A DNA stretch of 25,083 nt, from the NCBI GenBank assembly GCA_012511005.1, contig JAAZGX010000082.1, positions 1-25,083 of the forward strand, in the 5' to 3' direction. The translations under genes and the position numbers were made by a program. Under the pieces are notes generated by a model, which searched no databases, was not told the DNA's origin, and was given only the letters and a program-made list of their open reading frames with translations. This document shows, one piece after another, positions 15,339 to 23,304 of the stretch (its first letter is position 1; the number at the start of each line of letters is the position of its first letter). The DNA comes from Clostridiales bacterium (lineage in GTDB: Bacteria > Bacillota > Clostridia > Oscillospirales > Acutalibacteraceae).

Positions 15339-16238
15339 ATGGCTATCTTATGTCTCGATATTGGCGGTACTAAACTCTCCGGTGCTATTTCAGATGAAAA
15401 TAATAAGCTTCATTCAATTTCTACAATACCATTATTTTCAGGGCACGATGCAAAGAAAATTGTAACTGAAGCTATTATAGATTTTACTGACAGAGTGCTT
15501 GATAGAAATCCGGAAATTGAGCGTATCGGCGTATCTGTACCGGGGCTTACTGATTCTGAAAACAGCGTATGGATTTTTTCGCCTTTCTCCGGAATACGCG
15601 ACTTAAATTTAAAAGAGTGTATCGGTGATAAATTTGGGCTTCCGATTTTTATTGAAAATGATGTAAACTCATGCGCACTTGCCGAAAAAAAGTTTGGCGT
15701 ATGCAAAGACGATGAAAACTTTATGTGGATTACGCTCTCTTACGGTATCGGAGGAAGTCTTGTAATTAACAATAACCTTTTTAAAGGTACTAACGGAAAC
15801 GCCGGAGAGATAGGACATATTGTAGTAGATGACAACGGCCCTGCCTGCGGTTGCGGAAATAAGGGCTGCCTTGAAGCTTTTGCTTCCTGTAACGCACTTG
15901 AAAACGCCTTTCTTGCGGCAAACCCCGGTGAAAAGAAACCGATTGAAGAGCTTATTTCAAAATCATTCAAGGGTGATAAGCAAGTTACTGAAATGTTCCG
16001 TGATGCCGGATTTATGGTAGGAAAAGCAGTTGCCACCGTTGCTAATCTGCTTGATATAGGCGCGTTTGTTTTTGGCGGCGTGCCGTTGATTTATGAGCTG
16101 ATGTTCGACGGAATATCTGACGGGGTGGAGCGTTTTGCTTTTAAGGATACGGGTCTTAATATTAAAAGGCGCAAAACAGGGCTTGGTAATCAAGCCGCCT
16201 TATACGGCGCACTAACAGTCGCTTTATTAGGAAAATAG
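15339..16238 (+). CDS. ROK-family sugar kinase, probable glucokinase
   Basis: Cytosolic ATP-dependent sugar kinase, 299 aa, standard for the family. It starts with the ATP-binding loop LDIGGTKLSGAI, carries the catalytic Asp in ENDVNSCALAE (about residue 108), GTNGNAGEIGH, and the zinc-binding signature CGCGNKGCLEAF near residue 168-179. There is no helix-turn-helix at the N-terminus, so it is an enzyme and not a ROK repressor. The family includes glucose, fructose, allose and N-acetylmannosamine kinases; glucokinase is the commonest role in Clostridia but the substrate is an inference. RBS TTGGAGGATG ahead of the ATG. A 12-bp perfect hairpin lies after the stop, separating it from rpiB, which faces it. 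Confidence 0.92.
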   Translation: MAILCLDIGGTKLSGAISDENNKLHSISTIPLFSGHDAKKIVTEAIIDFTDRVLDRNPEIERIGVSVPGLTDSENSVWIFSPFSGIRDLNLKECIGDKFGLPIFIENDVNSCALAEKKFGVCKDDENFMWITLSYGIGGSLVINNNLFKGTNGNAGEIGHIVVDDNGPACGCGNKGCLEAFASCNALENAFLAANPGEKKPIEELISKSFKGDKQVTEMFRDAGFMVGKAVATVANLLDIGAFVFGGVPLIYELMFDGISDGVERFAFKDTGLNIKRRKTGLGNQAALYGALTVALLGK

Positions 16239-16253
16239 GCATTAAACTTAAAA

Positions 16254-16284
16254 AAATACCGTGCAAATAAACTGCACGGTATTT
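16254..16284. terminator. Bidirectional terminator between the ROK gene and rpiB
   Basis: A perfect 12-bp inverted repeat AAATACCGTGCA/TGCACGGTATTT (16254-16265 and 16273-16284) with a seven-base loop lies between two convergent genes. A-rich sequence precedes it and T-rich sequence follows it, so it can act on both strands. Its stem begins 15 bases after the ROK stop codon and ends 13 bases before the rpiB stop. Confidence 0.85.
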
Positions 16285-16297
16285 CCTTTATAATTTA

Positions 16298-16750
16298 CTA
16301 TATATCGCCTTTTTCAAGTTCTGCGATTTGTGCAACTCTTCTTATATGTCTTTCGCCGCCTTCAAATTCCGTGTTAAGAAATATGTCAAGTAATTCACTT
16401 GCAAGTCCTGCTCCTACAACTCTTGAGCCAAGACATAATACATTTGCGTCATTATGAAGCCTTGTATACTTTGCGCTAAAATAATCCGATACAGCGGCGG
16501 CTCGAATGCCGCCAATTTTATTAGCGGCTATTGAAATACCAACACCGGTGCCGCAACAAAGAAGCGCAAACTCTGCCTCCCCCGCTATTACTTTTTCGCA
16601 TGCTTTCTTAGCGGAAACTGCATAGTCGCACGACTCCTCAGAAAAAGTACCGCAATCAATATAGGTTATCTCTTTTAACTCAAGATGCTTTTTTAACGCC
16701 TCTTTTAATGGAAATCCCGCATGGTCTGCGCCTAAAGAAATTTTGTACAT
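16298..16750 (-). CDS. rpiB: Ribose-5-phosphate isomerase B
   Basis: Interconverts ribose 5-phosphate and ribulose 5-phosphate (some homologues act on allose 6-phosphate). 150 aa, typical of RpiB. Landmarks: GADHAGFPLKE at the N-terminus, CGTGVGISIAANK carrying the catalytic Cys, HNDANVLCLGSRVVG, and the C-terminal FEGGERHIRRVAQI phosphate-binding arginines. ATG 16750 lies 2 bases after the tsaB stop and its RBS AAAGGAGGAA is the last codons of tsaB, so translation is coupled. It is the third gene of tsaE-tsaB-rpiB. Function as Rpi is standard for the family; RpiA is not in this window. Confidence 0.94.
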   Translation of the reverse strand: MYKISLGADHAGFPLKEALKKHLELKEITYIDCGTFSEESCDYAVSAKKACEKVIAGEAEFALLCCGTGVGISIAANKIGGIRAAAVSDYFSAKYTRLHNDANVLCLGSRVVGAGLASELLDIFLNTEFEGGERHIRRVAQIAELEKGDI

Positions 16751-16752
16751 AT

Positions 16753-17469
16753 TTATTCCTCCTTTTGTGTATTATTAATATTCTTTTTTAAGCTTTGCTC
16801 CGCTTGTGAGCTGCGAAGATAAAGAGGATTTAAGCTTTCAGCTAATACAAACTCGCCATTTTTATACTTCTCTAAAGCCAAAAGCGCCACACTGTCTGCC
16901 CGTTGGTATTTAATTTGTTCAGGTGCTGTTTTAATGTCCGATATTCTCTCATTAAGAAAGGCAAAACAAATATCTGCACCGTCTCCTATTAAATAAATCG
17001 GCTTTTTTATATTCTTTATTTTTTCGTATAGTTCGTCTATAGAGTTTGCGCTATCATTAGAAAGCCTTAAAAGCTTGTTTTCAGAGCAATCAAACATTGC
17101 TTCGTAAACTTGCTCTCTTCTGGCATCCATTACGCTGACGGCTGTACAGTCATGCTCCCTTAAAGGGTAAGCTGCCGCCTCAAGCGTTGATACAGCTATG
17201 CATGGCTTAGATAAAGGCTGTGCCATTCCCTTTATTGCGGCTATGCCTATTCTTATACCCGTAAAAGAACCGGGTCCGACGCTTACCGCGAAAGCATCAA
17301 TATCAGAAGGCTTATAGGCGGTAATGTCAAGAGCGCTTTTAATCATCGGCATAAGCGTTTGGCTGTGTGTAAATCCCGTATTGGAATACAACATTGAAAG
17401 CACTTTTCCGCCCTCAATTATTGAAACGCTTGCTGTTTTTGCGCTGCTGTCAACTCCAAGAATTTTCAT
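16753..17469 (-). CDS. tsaB: tRNA t6A37 threonylcarbamoyltransferase complex subunit TsaB
   Basis: Inactive ASKHA-fold partner of TsaD that scaffolds the TsaB-TsaD-TsaE complex, which adds threonylcarbamoyl to A37 of ANN-reading tRNAs. 238 aa. N-terminal ILGVDSSAKTASVSI, THSQTLMPMI and SVGPGSFTGIRIGIAAIKG are diagnostic; the C-terminal half is more variable, with SLNPLYLRSSQAE near the end. Its start overlaps the end of tsaE by 20 bases, with GGAGA inside tsaE as RBS. rimI and tsaD, which follow tsaB in many Firmicutes, are replaced here by rpiB. Confidence 0.95.
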   Translation of the reverse strand: MKILGVDSSAKTASVSIIEGGKVLSMLYSNTGFTHSQTLMPMIKSALDITAYKPSDIDAFAVSVGPGSFTGIRIGIAAIKGMAQPLSKPCIAVSTLEAAAYPLREHDCTAVSVMDARREQVYEAMFDCSENKLLRLSNDSANSIDELYEKIKNIKKPIYLIGDGADICFAFLNERISDIKTAPEQIKYQRADSVALLALEKYKNGEFVLAESLNPLYLRSSQAEQSLKKNINNTQKEE

Positions 17470-17896
17470 AATATTCGTCTCCGACTATAGTAAGTATTCG
17501 CTCATGTTCACTTTTACCACGCTCAATTGTTATCCTAATAGTGTCTTTCGGCAAAACATTTTCTATGTTTTCGCTCCATTCCGTACACAAAACCCCTTTC
17601 AATTCCAAAAAATCGAAAAAGCCTGTTGAGCAAAGGTCATAATAGGTTTCAATCCTATACATATCAAAGTGATATAGAGGAATTTTTCCGCTATGCTCAT
17701 GAACGAGCGAGAAAGTGGGACTGCTAATCTCATTTACATCAATACAAAGCCCTCTTGCTAATCCGCGAACGAAAGTGGTTTTTCCCATACCAAGCTCTCC
17801 AAACAAAGCAACAACCTCTTTGCCTTTTAATTTTTCGCCGAGCAGGCGGGCAAAGTTTTCCGTTTCATTTGGTGAAAAAGAGGTTACTTTTTGCAT
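17450..17896 (-). CDS. tsaE: tRNA t6A37 biosynthesis ATPase TsaE
   Basis: P-loop ATPase that drives the TsaB/TsaD cycle of t6A synthesis. 148 aa. The Walker A motif GELGMGKTTF is at about residue 36-45, SPTFSLVHEH at about 60-69, LYHFDMYRIE (conserved Asp) at about 74-83 and CTEWSENI near 109-116. AAGGAG lies 6 bases before ATG 17896. First gene of the tsaE-tsaB-rpiB run. I did not find a convincing promoter in the 76 bases between it and the rodA promoter on the other strand. Confidence 0.96.
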   Translation of the reverse strand: MQKVTSFSPNETENFARLLGEKLKGKEVVALFGELGMGKTTFVRGLARGLCIDVNEISSPTFSLVHEHSGKIPLYHFDMYRIETYYDLCSTGFFDFLELKGVLCTEWSENIENVLPKDTIRITIERGKSEHERILTIVGDEYYENSWS

Positions 17897-17937
17897 TTTA
17901 GCTCCTTAAACTTTAACTTTTACTTATGATTTGAGTA

Positions 17938-17966
17938 TTGAAAAAAACTCTCAAGGATTGTATAAT
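17938..17966 (+). promoter_or_regulatory. Promoter of the rodA-like gene
   Basis: TTGAAA (17938-17943) and a perfect TATAAT (17961-17966) 17 bases apart. Transcription would begin near 17973, so the leader before the gene is only about 10-15 bases and starts at the AGAGG that would be the Shine-Dalgarno. Confidence 0.7.
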
Positions 17967-17987
17967 AAATAAAGAGGATGTGATGAG

Positions 17988-19169
17988 ATAAAAAGGATTA
18001 TTCCATCTGTAAAATCATTTTTTGCAGGTTTAGATAAATTATTAATTGCTATTTCTTTAATAACCTCCATTTTTGGCGCGGTTATGGTTTATAGCGCAAC
18101 GCGGTTTTTACTGCTTGACGGTATGGTTATATCGCGTGACTTTAAGGTTATGGTAATAGCGATTATAGCGGGTATTGCCATGGCTCTTGCGATTTCAATT
18201 ATAGATTATGAGTGGATTGGTAAGCTGTGGCCGATTATCGGCATATTTTGTATACTGCTTATGCTTTATACCCGTATGTTTGGCGCCGCGCCTGATGCGC
18301 GCCCTGACGCTAAAAGTTGGATTGAGATTGGCAGCTTTTATTTTCAATCGTCCGAACTCGTTAAGATTGGTTTTATTATTACATTTTCTATGCATATTGA
18401 GCTTGTCAAGGATAAGTTAAATGAGTTAAAAAGCCTTATTGCCCTTGGTGCGCATGCCGCTTTAGCCGCGGGATTAGTTCTCATTTGCGGGGACTTAGGC
18501 TCTGCCGTGGTTTTTGTTGTAATTGCTTTAGGGATGCTGTTTTTCGCCGGTCTGCATTGGGGGTATTTTGCCGCAGGCGGCTTATTAGGTATTGCGGTAT
18601 CCCCTTTGCTATGGATTTATTTATTTGGAGATTTTCATAAAAATAGATTTTTAGCTCTTTTTCATCCGGAGCTTTATCCTGATGAAATATATCAGCAGGA
18701 AAAAGGCATTACCGCTTTAGGCTCCGGCGGTCTTTTCGGTCAAGGCCTATTTAAAGGTGTTTATACTCAAAACGGTGTGGTTCCGGAGGCTGTAAACGAT
18801 ATGATATTCAGCGTTGTTGGTGAAGAGCTTGGTTTTCTTGGATGTGTTTTCGCTTTATTATTACTTGGCGCTATTATAGCAAAAATACTAAGGACCGGTA
18901 AAAATGCCCGCGATTTCTCTGCTCGGCTCATGTGCTTTGGAATTGCCGTTATGATTGTTTCACAGGTTATAATCAATATAGGTATGTGTCTTAAACTTTT
19001 GCCCGTAATAGGCATTACTTTACCGTTTTTCAGTGCCGGAGGCTCAAGTACGCTTTGTCTTTATATTGGTCTTGGGCTCGTGCTTAGTATTTACAGATAT
19101 AATCGTAAACAAAAAATGGTTGACTTTAACCTTTCTAATATACACACTCCGTTTGCGGAATACACATAA
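17988..19169 (+). CDS. rodA: RodA/FtsW-type SEDS peptidoglycan glycosyltransferase, unusual start
   Basis: Multi-pass membrane enzyme that polymerises lipid II into glycan strands, with a class B PBP as partner. About ten helices; motifs SWIEIGSFYFQSSELVKI, ICGDLGSA, NDMIFSVVGEELGF (conserved Asp) and GITLPFFSAGGSS are SEDS signatures. FtsW versus RodA is not settled; the short cytoplasmic tail and absence of division genes favour RodA. Start: the first in-frame ATG (18084) falls inside the first helix, yet the frame continues upstream as IKRIIPSVKSFFAGLDKLLI, a normal N-terminus, with no ATG, GTG or TTG back to a stop at 17970. ATA 17988 is shown here, 10 bases after GAGG. An ATG at 17983 is well placed but one base out of frame (ATG AGA TAA). 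From 17988 the product would be 393 aa. Confidence 0.85.
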   Translation: MKRIIPSVKSFFAGLDKLLIAISLITSIFGAVMVYSATRFLLLDGMVISRDFKVMVIAIIAGIAMALAISIIDYEWIGKLWPIIGIFCILLMLYTRMFGAAPDARPDAKSWIEIGSFYFQSSELVKIGFIITFSMHIELVKDKLNELKSLIALGAHAALAAGLVLICGDLGSAVVFVVIALGMLFFAGLHWGYFAAGGLLGIAVSPLLWIYLFGDFHKNRFLALFHPELYPDEIYQQEKGITALGSGGLFGQGLFKGVYTQNGVVPEAVNDMIFSVVGEELGFLGCVFALLLLGAIIAKILRTGKNARDFSARLMCFGIAVMIVSQVIINIGMCLKLLPVIGITLPFFSAGGSSTLCLYIGLGLVLSIYRYNRKQKMVDFNLSNIHTPFAEYT

Positions 19170-19185
19170 AAAATTAAACAGTTTT

Positions 19186-19224
19186 TGGCAAGCTTATTTT
19201 AGATAGTTTGCCATTAATTTTTTT
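19186..19224 (+). terminator. Possible terminator for rodA inside the pcrA 3' end
   Basis: TGGCAAGC (19186-19193) can pair with GTTTGCCA (19206-19213), with one wobble and a 12-base loop, followed by TTAATTTTTTT. On the other strand the same bases encode the last codons of pcrA. The stem is modest. Confidence 0.45.
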
Positions 19225-21596
19225 GTGCCGTTTTCAAATGCTACTTCAAGAAGTTTATCGTTACCCATAGCCGTAACCGTTAATATCAATCCCTCGCCAA
19301 AAGCCTTGTGAGTAATCGTATCCCCTGGTTTATAATCCTTTACAGCTTTTGTTTGGCCGCTTGTCTGTGACTGCAAGCCGCTAAATCCTCTATGAACACT
19401 TTTTGCCGGCGTATTACGGTATACTCTTTGGCCGCCGCTTTTCTGTGTGCCGAAATACTCGCGCGTGTCGCTTGTAGCGTCACTAAAACCGCCAAATTTG
19501 AAGTTAGCAACCTTCTTTTCGAAATTGCTTACAGTCAGCTCCCGCGGGATTTCATCAATAAATCTTGACGGTTTCGTAAATGTCGTAGAGCCGTAAACCA
19601 TACGCGATTGAGCGTTTGTTATATAGAGTTTTTCTTTAGCCCGTGTAATTCCAACATAGGCTAAACGCCTTTCCTCCTCAAGTTCATCGGGATAGTACAA
19701 AACTTGATTGCTCGGAAATAAACCTTCTTCCACTCCCGCTAAAAAGACACACGGAAACTCAAGTCCTTTTGCGGAATGTAATGTCATCATAACAGCCGCT
19801 TCATTTTCCTCGTTATAATTATCTATATCTGTTAAAAGTGCCACTTCCTCCAAAAAACCGTTAAGCGTTGCATATTCATTATTTTCATAGTACCTTATAA
19901 GGTTCGTCATAAGCTCTGCAAGGTTATCCTTTCGGTCTTGCTCCGTCTGTTTATCTGTTGCAAGCAACGCCAAATAACCGGTTTGCATAAGTAGATAATT
20001 GAAAAAATCTCCAATATCCATTTTTTCGCTTGCGTTTTTTAGGTCTTCAATCAAAGCAGAAAAATCTTTAAGCTTATTAGCAGTCCTTGAAAGCATCGGA
20101 TAATCGTCTGCGTTTGAAAGAACATCATAAAAGCTAAGCCCAAGACTATCCGCTATTTGTGCTACGGAATTTACCGTACTGTCGCCTATTCCTCTTTTTG
20201 GCTCATTTATAATCCTTTGAATTCGCGCCGTATCCGCCGTGTTTGATATAACGGATAAATAAGCAATAATATCCCTAATTTCTTTGCGCTCATAAAAACG
20301 GTGCCCGCCTATAACTCTATACGGAATACCGTTATATACAAAGGCGCGTTCTATGCTGTTTGACTGCGCATTCGTTCTGTAAAGCACCGCAAAATCATTA
20401 AAACGCGCTCCAGAAGAAACTCTATTCAATATTTCATTTGAAATGTATTTCCCCTCTTCAAGGTCGTTAGATGTTAAGTACAATGTAATTTTTTCACCGC
20501 CGGCTTTATTCGTCCATAAACTTTTGCCCTTGCGCTCACTATTGTTCTTTATAACGGCATTTGCGGCATCAAGAATTATTGAGGTCGAGCGGTAATTTTC
20601 TTCAAGCCTTATAGTTTTCGTGCTTTTAAATCGGTTTTCAAAACTTAGGATATTTTCAATGGTGGCGCCTCTAAATTTATATATACTTTGGTCATCATCA
20701 CCCACAACGCACAAGTTTTTATGTGAATCTGAAATTAAAGATGTAAGAACATACTGCGCGTGGTTCGTGTCCTGATATTCATCAACCATTACATACTTAA
20801 ACCGATTTTGATAATAATTCAAAACTTCCGGATTTTCGGATAACAGCCTGACGGCATTTACAATTATATCGTCAAAATCCATAGCGTCTGATTTTTTTAA
20901 CATTTCCTGATACTTCGTAAAGGCGCGGGAAATGATTTCTTTCGTCTTGTCATTCGCAACTGTATTTGCATATTCTTCAGGAGAAATAAGAGAGTCTTTT
21001 GCTTTGCTTATTTCTGATAATATCAATTTAACAGGTATGCGCGAATCATCAATATTAAGTACCCTTTGAACCTCTTTCATGAGCCTTTTTGAATCATCAG
21101 TATTATAAATAGTAAAACCTTTTGAAAAACCAAGCCTTTCTCCGTCTCGCCTTAAAAACCGAACACAGGCAGAGTGAAATGTACTTGCCCAGACATCAGC
21201 TCCGTCTTTAGAAAGCATAGCCTCAAGCCTTGCTTTTAGCTCATTCGCCGCTTTATTTGTGAAAGTTATGGCTAATATTTGCCAAGGCATAGGGGCGTCA
21301 ACTTTAAGAAGAGGCTCTAAATCAAACGAGGGTTCGCCGCCTTTTTTAATCAGCTCTTCAAGCTCGGCAATATCTTTTTCTGTTGGTTCACGATATGTAA
21401 AATCACTATGATAAGCGTTTCCGTATTTTATTATATATGCCACTCTGTTTACAAGAACCGTAGTTTTACCAGTGCCTGCCCCCGCAAGAACAAGGAGCGG
21501 TCCATCCGTATTGAAAACCGCTTCCTGTTGCCGACTATTCATCTTTTTGAATTCTTTTTCTATAAGTTCTTTTCTTAACTTGATAAATCTGCTCAT
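19194..21596 (-). CDS. pcrA: ATP-dependent DNA helicase PcrA/UvrD
   Basis: Superfamily 1 3'-5' helicase for repair and plasmid or fork processing. 800 aa, a little longer than the usual 720-750. Motifs: Q motif NSRQQEAV, I GAGTGKTT, Ia AITFTNKAA, II VDEYQDTNHAQ, III GDDDQSIYKFRG, IV LEENYRST, V TLHSAKGLEFP, VI YVGITRAKEKLYI. The C-terminus has the RNA-polymerase-interacting Tudor-like domain (about 750-800, DYKPGDTITHKAFGEG). An extra acidic stretch of about 40 residues (YREPTEKDIAELEELIKKGG onward) lies between motif I and Ia. ATG 21596 has GAGGA about 12 bases upstream; M19 is a possible alternative. It is the last of five same-strand genes and begins 18 bases after DUF47. Confidence 0.96.
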   Translation of the reverse strand: MSRFIKLRKELIEKEFKKMNSRQQEAVFNTDGPLLVLAGAGTGKTTVLVNRVAYIIKYGNAYHSDFTYREPTEKDIAELEELIKKGGEPSFDLEPLLKVDAPMPWQILAITFTNKAANELKARLEAMLSKDGADVWASTFHSACVRFLRRDGERLGFSKGFTIYNTDDSKRLMKEVQRVLNIDDSRIPVKLILSEISKAKDSLISPEEYANTVANDKTKEIISRAFTKYQEMLKKSDAMDFDDIIVNAVRLLSENPEVLNYYQNRFKYVMVDEYQDTNHAQYVLTSLISDSHKNLCVVGDDDQSIYKFRGATIENILSFENRFKSTKTIRLEENYRSTSIILDAANAVIKNNSERKGKSLWTNKAGGEKITLYLTSNDLEEGKYISNEILNRVSSGARFNDFAVLYRTNAQSNSIERAFVYNGIPYRVIGGHRFYERKEIRDIIAYLSVISNTADTARIQRIINEPKRGIGDSTVNSVAQIADSLGLSFYDVLSNADDYPMLSRTANKLKDFSALIEDLKNASEKMDIGDFFNYLLMQTGYLALLATDKQTEQDRKDNLAELMTNLIRYYENNEYATLNGFLEEVALLTDIDNYNEENEAAVMMTLHSAKGLEFPCVFLAGVEEGLFPSNQVLYYPDELEEERRLAYVGITRAKEKLYITNAQSRMVYGSTTFTKPSRFIDEIPRELTVSNFEKKVANFKFGGFSDATSDTREYFGTQKSGGQRVYRNTPAKSVHRGFSGLQSQTSGQTKAVKDYKPGDTITHKAFGEGLILTVTAMGNDKLLEVAFENGTKKLMANYLK

Positions 21597-21614
21597 CTGT
21601 TATATATCCTCGAT

Positions 21615-22232
21615 TTAGCTATTTTTCATAATGACTATTTCCACAACATCCGCCGCATGCTCACACGCGTCATAGCAAAGCTCAAGCCTTCTGTATATAT
21701 CTGCCCAAATAAATGTATCAATTGCATCACTTTTTTCTATAAACAGCTTTCTTGTACTATCCTCGTATATTTTATCTCCGTCACTTTCAAGTCTGTTTAT
21801 TTCAATAATCATATCCTTAATTTTACCGGACTTTTTATAATTCTTAAACTCTTTCATAAGCTCTGATATTTTTTCGCACATAAGCACAATATGCGTGGTG
21901 TGCTTTTCTAAGTCACCTCTAAGTACTGTAACATTATACATATAAATCTTACGAAAAACATCTTCAACACAATCTGTAATATTATCAAGTTCAGAGCCTA
22001 AAGCTATCAAGTCTTCCCGCTCAATGGGAGGCAAGAATTCTTTCACAAGTCTTTCCATCATATCGTGATTAACTTTGTCCGCTTCATGCTCTATTATGTG
22101 CAGCTCTTCAAGTATTTCTTTTACTTTGTACGGGTCGAAATTTTTAAAAGCGTCAGCCAATCCATTTGCCATATCAACACAAAAAATTGACGCGTTTATC
22201 ATCATATCAAAATAATTGTATTTCTCTTTCAT
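21615..22232 (-). CDS. DUF47/PhoU-like phosphate transport regulator
   Basis: 205 aa, all-helical PhoU-like protein of the DUF47 family, which is almost always paired with PiT transporters and thought to control them. It begins KEKYNYFDMMINASIFCVDMANGLADA and has the repeated helix pattern with acidic clusters (ELHIIEHEADKVNHDMMERL, NRLESDGDKIYED) that in PhoU-like proteins bind metals. It is predicted cytosolic. AAAGGATT lies ahead of ATG 22232. The gene starts 16 bases after the PiT stop. No Pst-type phosphate system or phoR is in the window. Confidence 0.92.
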   Translation of the reverse strand: MKEKYNYFDMMINASIFCVDMANGLADAFKNFDPYKVKEILEELHIIEHEADKVNHDMMERLVKEFLPPIEREDLIALGSELDNITDCVEDVFRKIYMYNVTVLRGDLEKHTTHIVLMCEKISELMKEFKNYKKSGKIKDMIIEINRLESDGDKIYEDSTRKLFIEKSDAIDTFIWADIYRRLELCYDACEHAADVVEIVIMKNS

Positions 22233-22248
22233 ATTGTAATCCTTTCAA

Positions 22249-23304
22249 TTAGAAAATATATAAAAACAGTTTTACCATAAGGTATCCTATTAATCCGCAA
22301 CCGGGAAAAGTCAGCAGCCAAGTGGCAACCATTTCCTTTACAACGCTCCAATTGACAGACTTAATTCTTCTTGATGCCGCAACGCCCATCATAGAGGTTG
22401 TTTTCGTGTGTGTGGTGCTGACAGGTAAACCCGTAAGCGAGGACAAAAGAAGACAGCCTGCGCTTGCAAGGTCAGCAGAAAACCCTTGATATGTTTCAAG
22501 CTTTACCATATCCATTCCTACGGCTTTTATTATCCTATACCCACCGATAGATGTACCAACTGCCATTACAACAGAGCAAAGTACTATAAGCCATAAGGGT
22601 ATATCAAAACTCGTTGTTTCGGCTTGTCCCATAGAAAGAAATACTCCTAAAAGAAAAACACCTATAAATTTTTGACCGTCTTGCGCGCCGTGCATAAATG
22701 CCATAGATGCGCCGCCAAAAATTTGTGCGTTCTTAAAAAATCCGAATGTTTTCCTGCGGTCTATATTCTTAAATATTGCCTCTACTATGCGCACAGTGAT
22801 AAATCCGGCAAAAAAGCCTAAAAGCGTTGATAGTAAAAGTCCGTATAATACTTTTATCCACTCTGCTCCGTTTATACCCTTAAAACTGCCTTGAAGCGCT
22901 ATTGCGGCGCCGGAAACTCCCGCTATCAAAGCATGACTTTCGCTCGTTGGTATTCCGAATTTCCATGCTGCGGTTGCCCATACTACAATTGCAAACATCG
23001 CCGCACAAAGGGCAATAAGTGCCGCTTTAGGGTCGCCGCCAAAGTCTGCTATATTGTATATTGTTTGTGCCACTTGAGAATTTATTGCAGACATAACAAG
23101 CACGCCGAAGAAATTGAATATAGCCGCCATTATTATTGCGGCTTTTGGGCGTATCGCCCTTGTTGAAACACAGGTGGCAATAGCATTTGGAGCATCAGTC
23201 CATCCATTAACTAAAATAACGCCAAGCGTTAATAAAGTTGTAATAGCTAACGGCGGGCTGCTTATAACTAATGATAAAAACTCTGTAAAATTAATTGAAT
23301 TCAT
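22249..23304 (-). CDS. pit: PiT-family inorganic phosphate transporter
   Basis: Inner-membrane phosphate/cation symporter, 351 aa. Two inverted halves with the family signatures NGWTDAPNAIATCVSTRA (first half, about residues 34-51) and GLPVSTTHTKTTSMMGVAAS (second half, about 292-311), where PiT proteins bind phosphate. About ten to eleven hydrophobic helices. RBS AGAGGG is inside the end of fumB and the ATG shares four bases with its stop (ATGA), so translation is coupled. It is followed by the DUF47 gene, its usual partner. Confidence 0.94.
   Translation of the reverse strand: MNSINFTEFLSLVISSPPLAITTLLTLGVILVNGWTDAPNAIATCVSTRAIRPKAAIIMAAIFNFFGVLVMSAINSQVAQTIYNIADFGGDPKAALIALCAAMFAIVVWATAAWKFGIPTSESHALIAGVSGAAIALQGSFKGINGAEWIKVLYGLLLSTLLGFFAGFITVRIVEAIFKNIDRRKTFGFFKNAQIFGGASMAFMHGAQDGQKFIGVFLLGVFLSMGQAETTSFDIPLWLIVLCSVVMAVGTSIGGYRIIKAVGMDMVKLETYQGFSADLASAGCLLLSSLTGLPVSTTHTKTTSMMGVAASRRIKSVNWSVVKEMVATWLLTFPGCGLIGYLMVKLFLYIF

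Noticed and set aside
15339..16238. ROK protein as a repressor (NagC/XylR type)
   Set aside because: No N-terminal helix-turn-helix; the ATP loop is at residue 5 onward.
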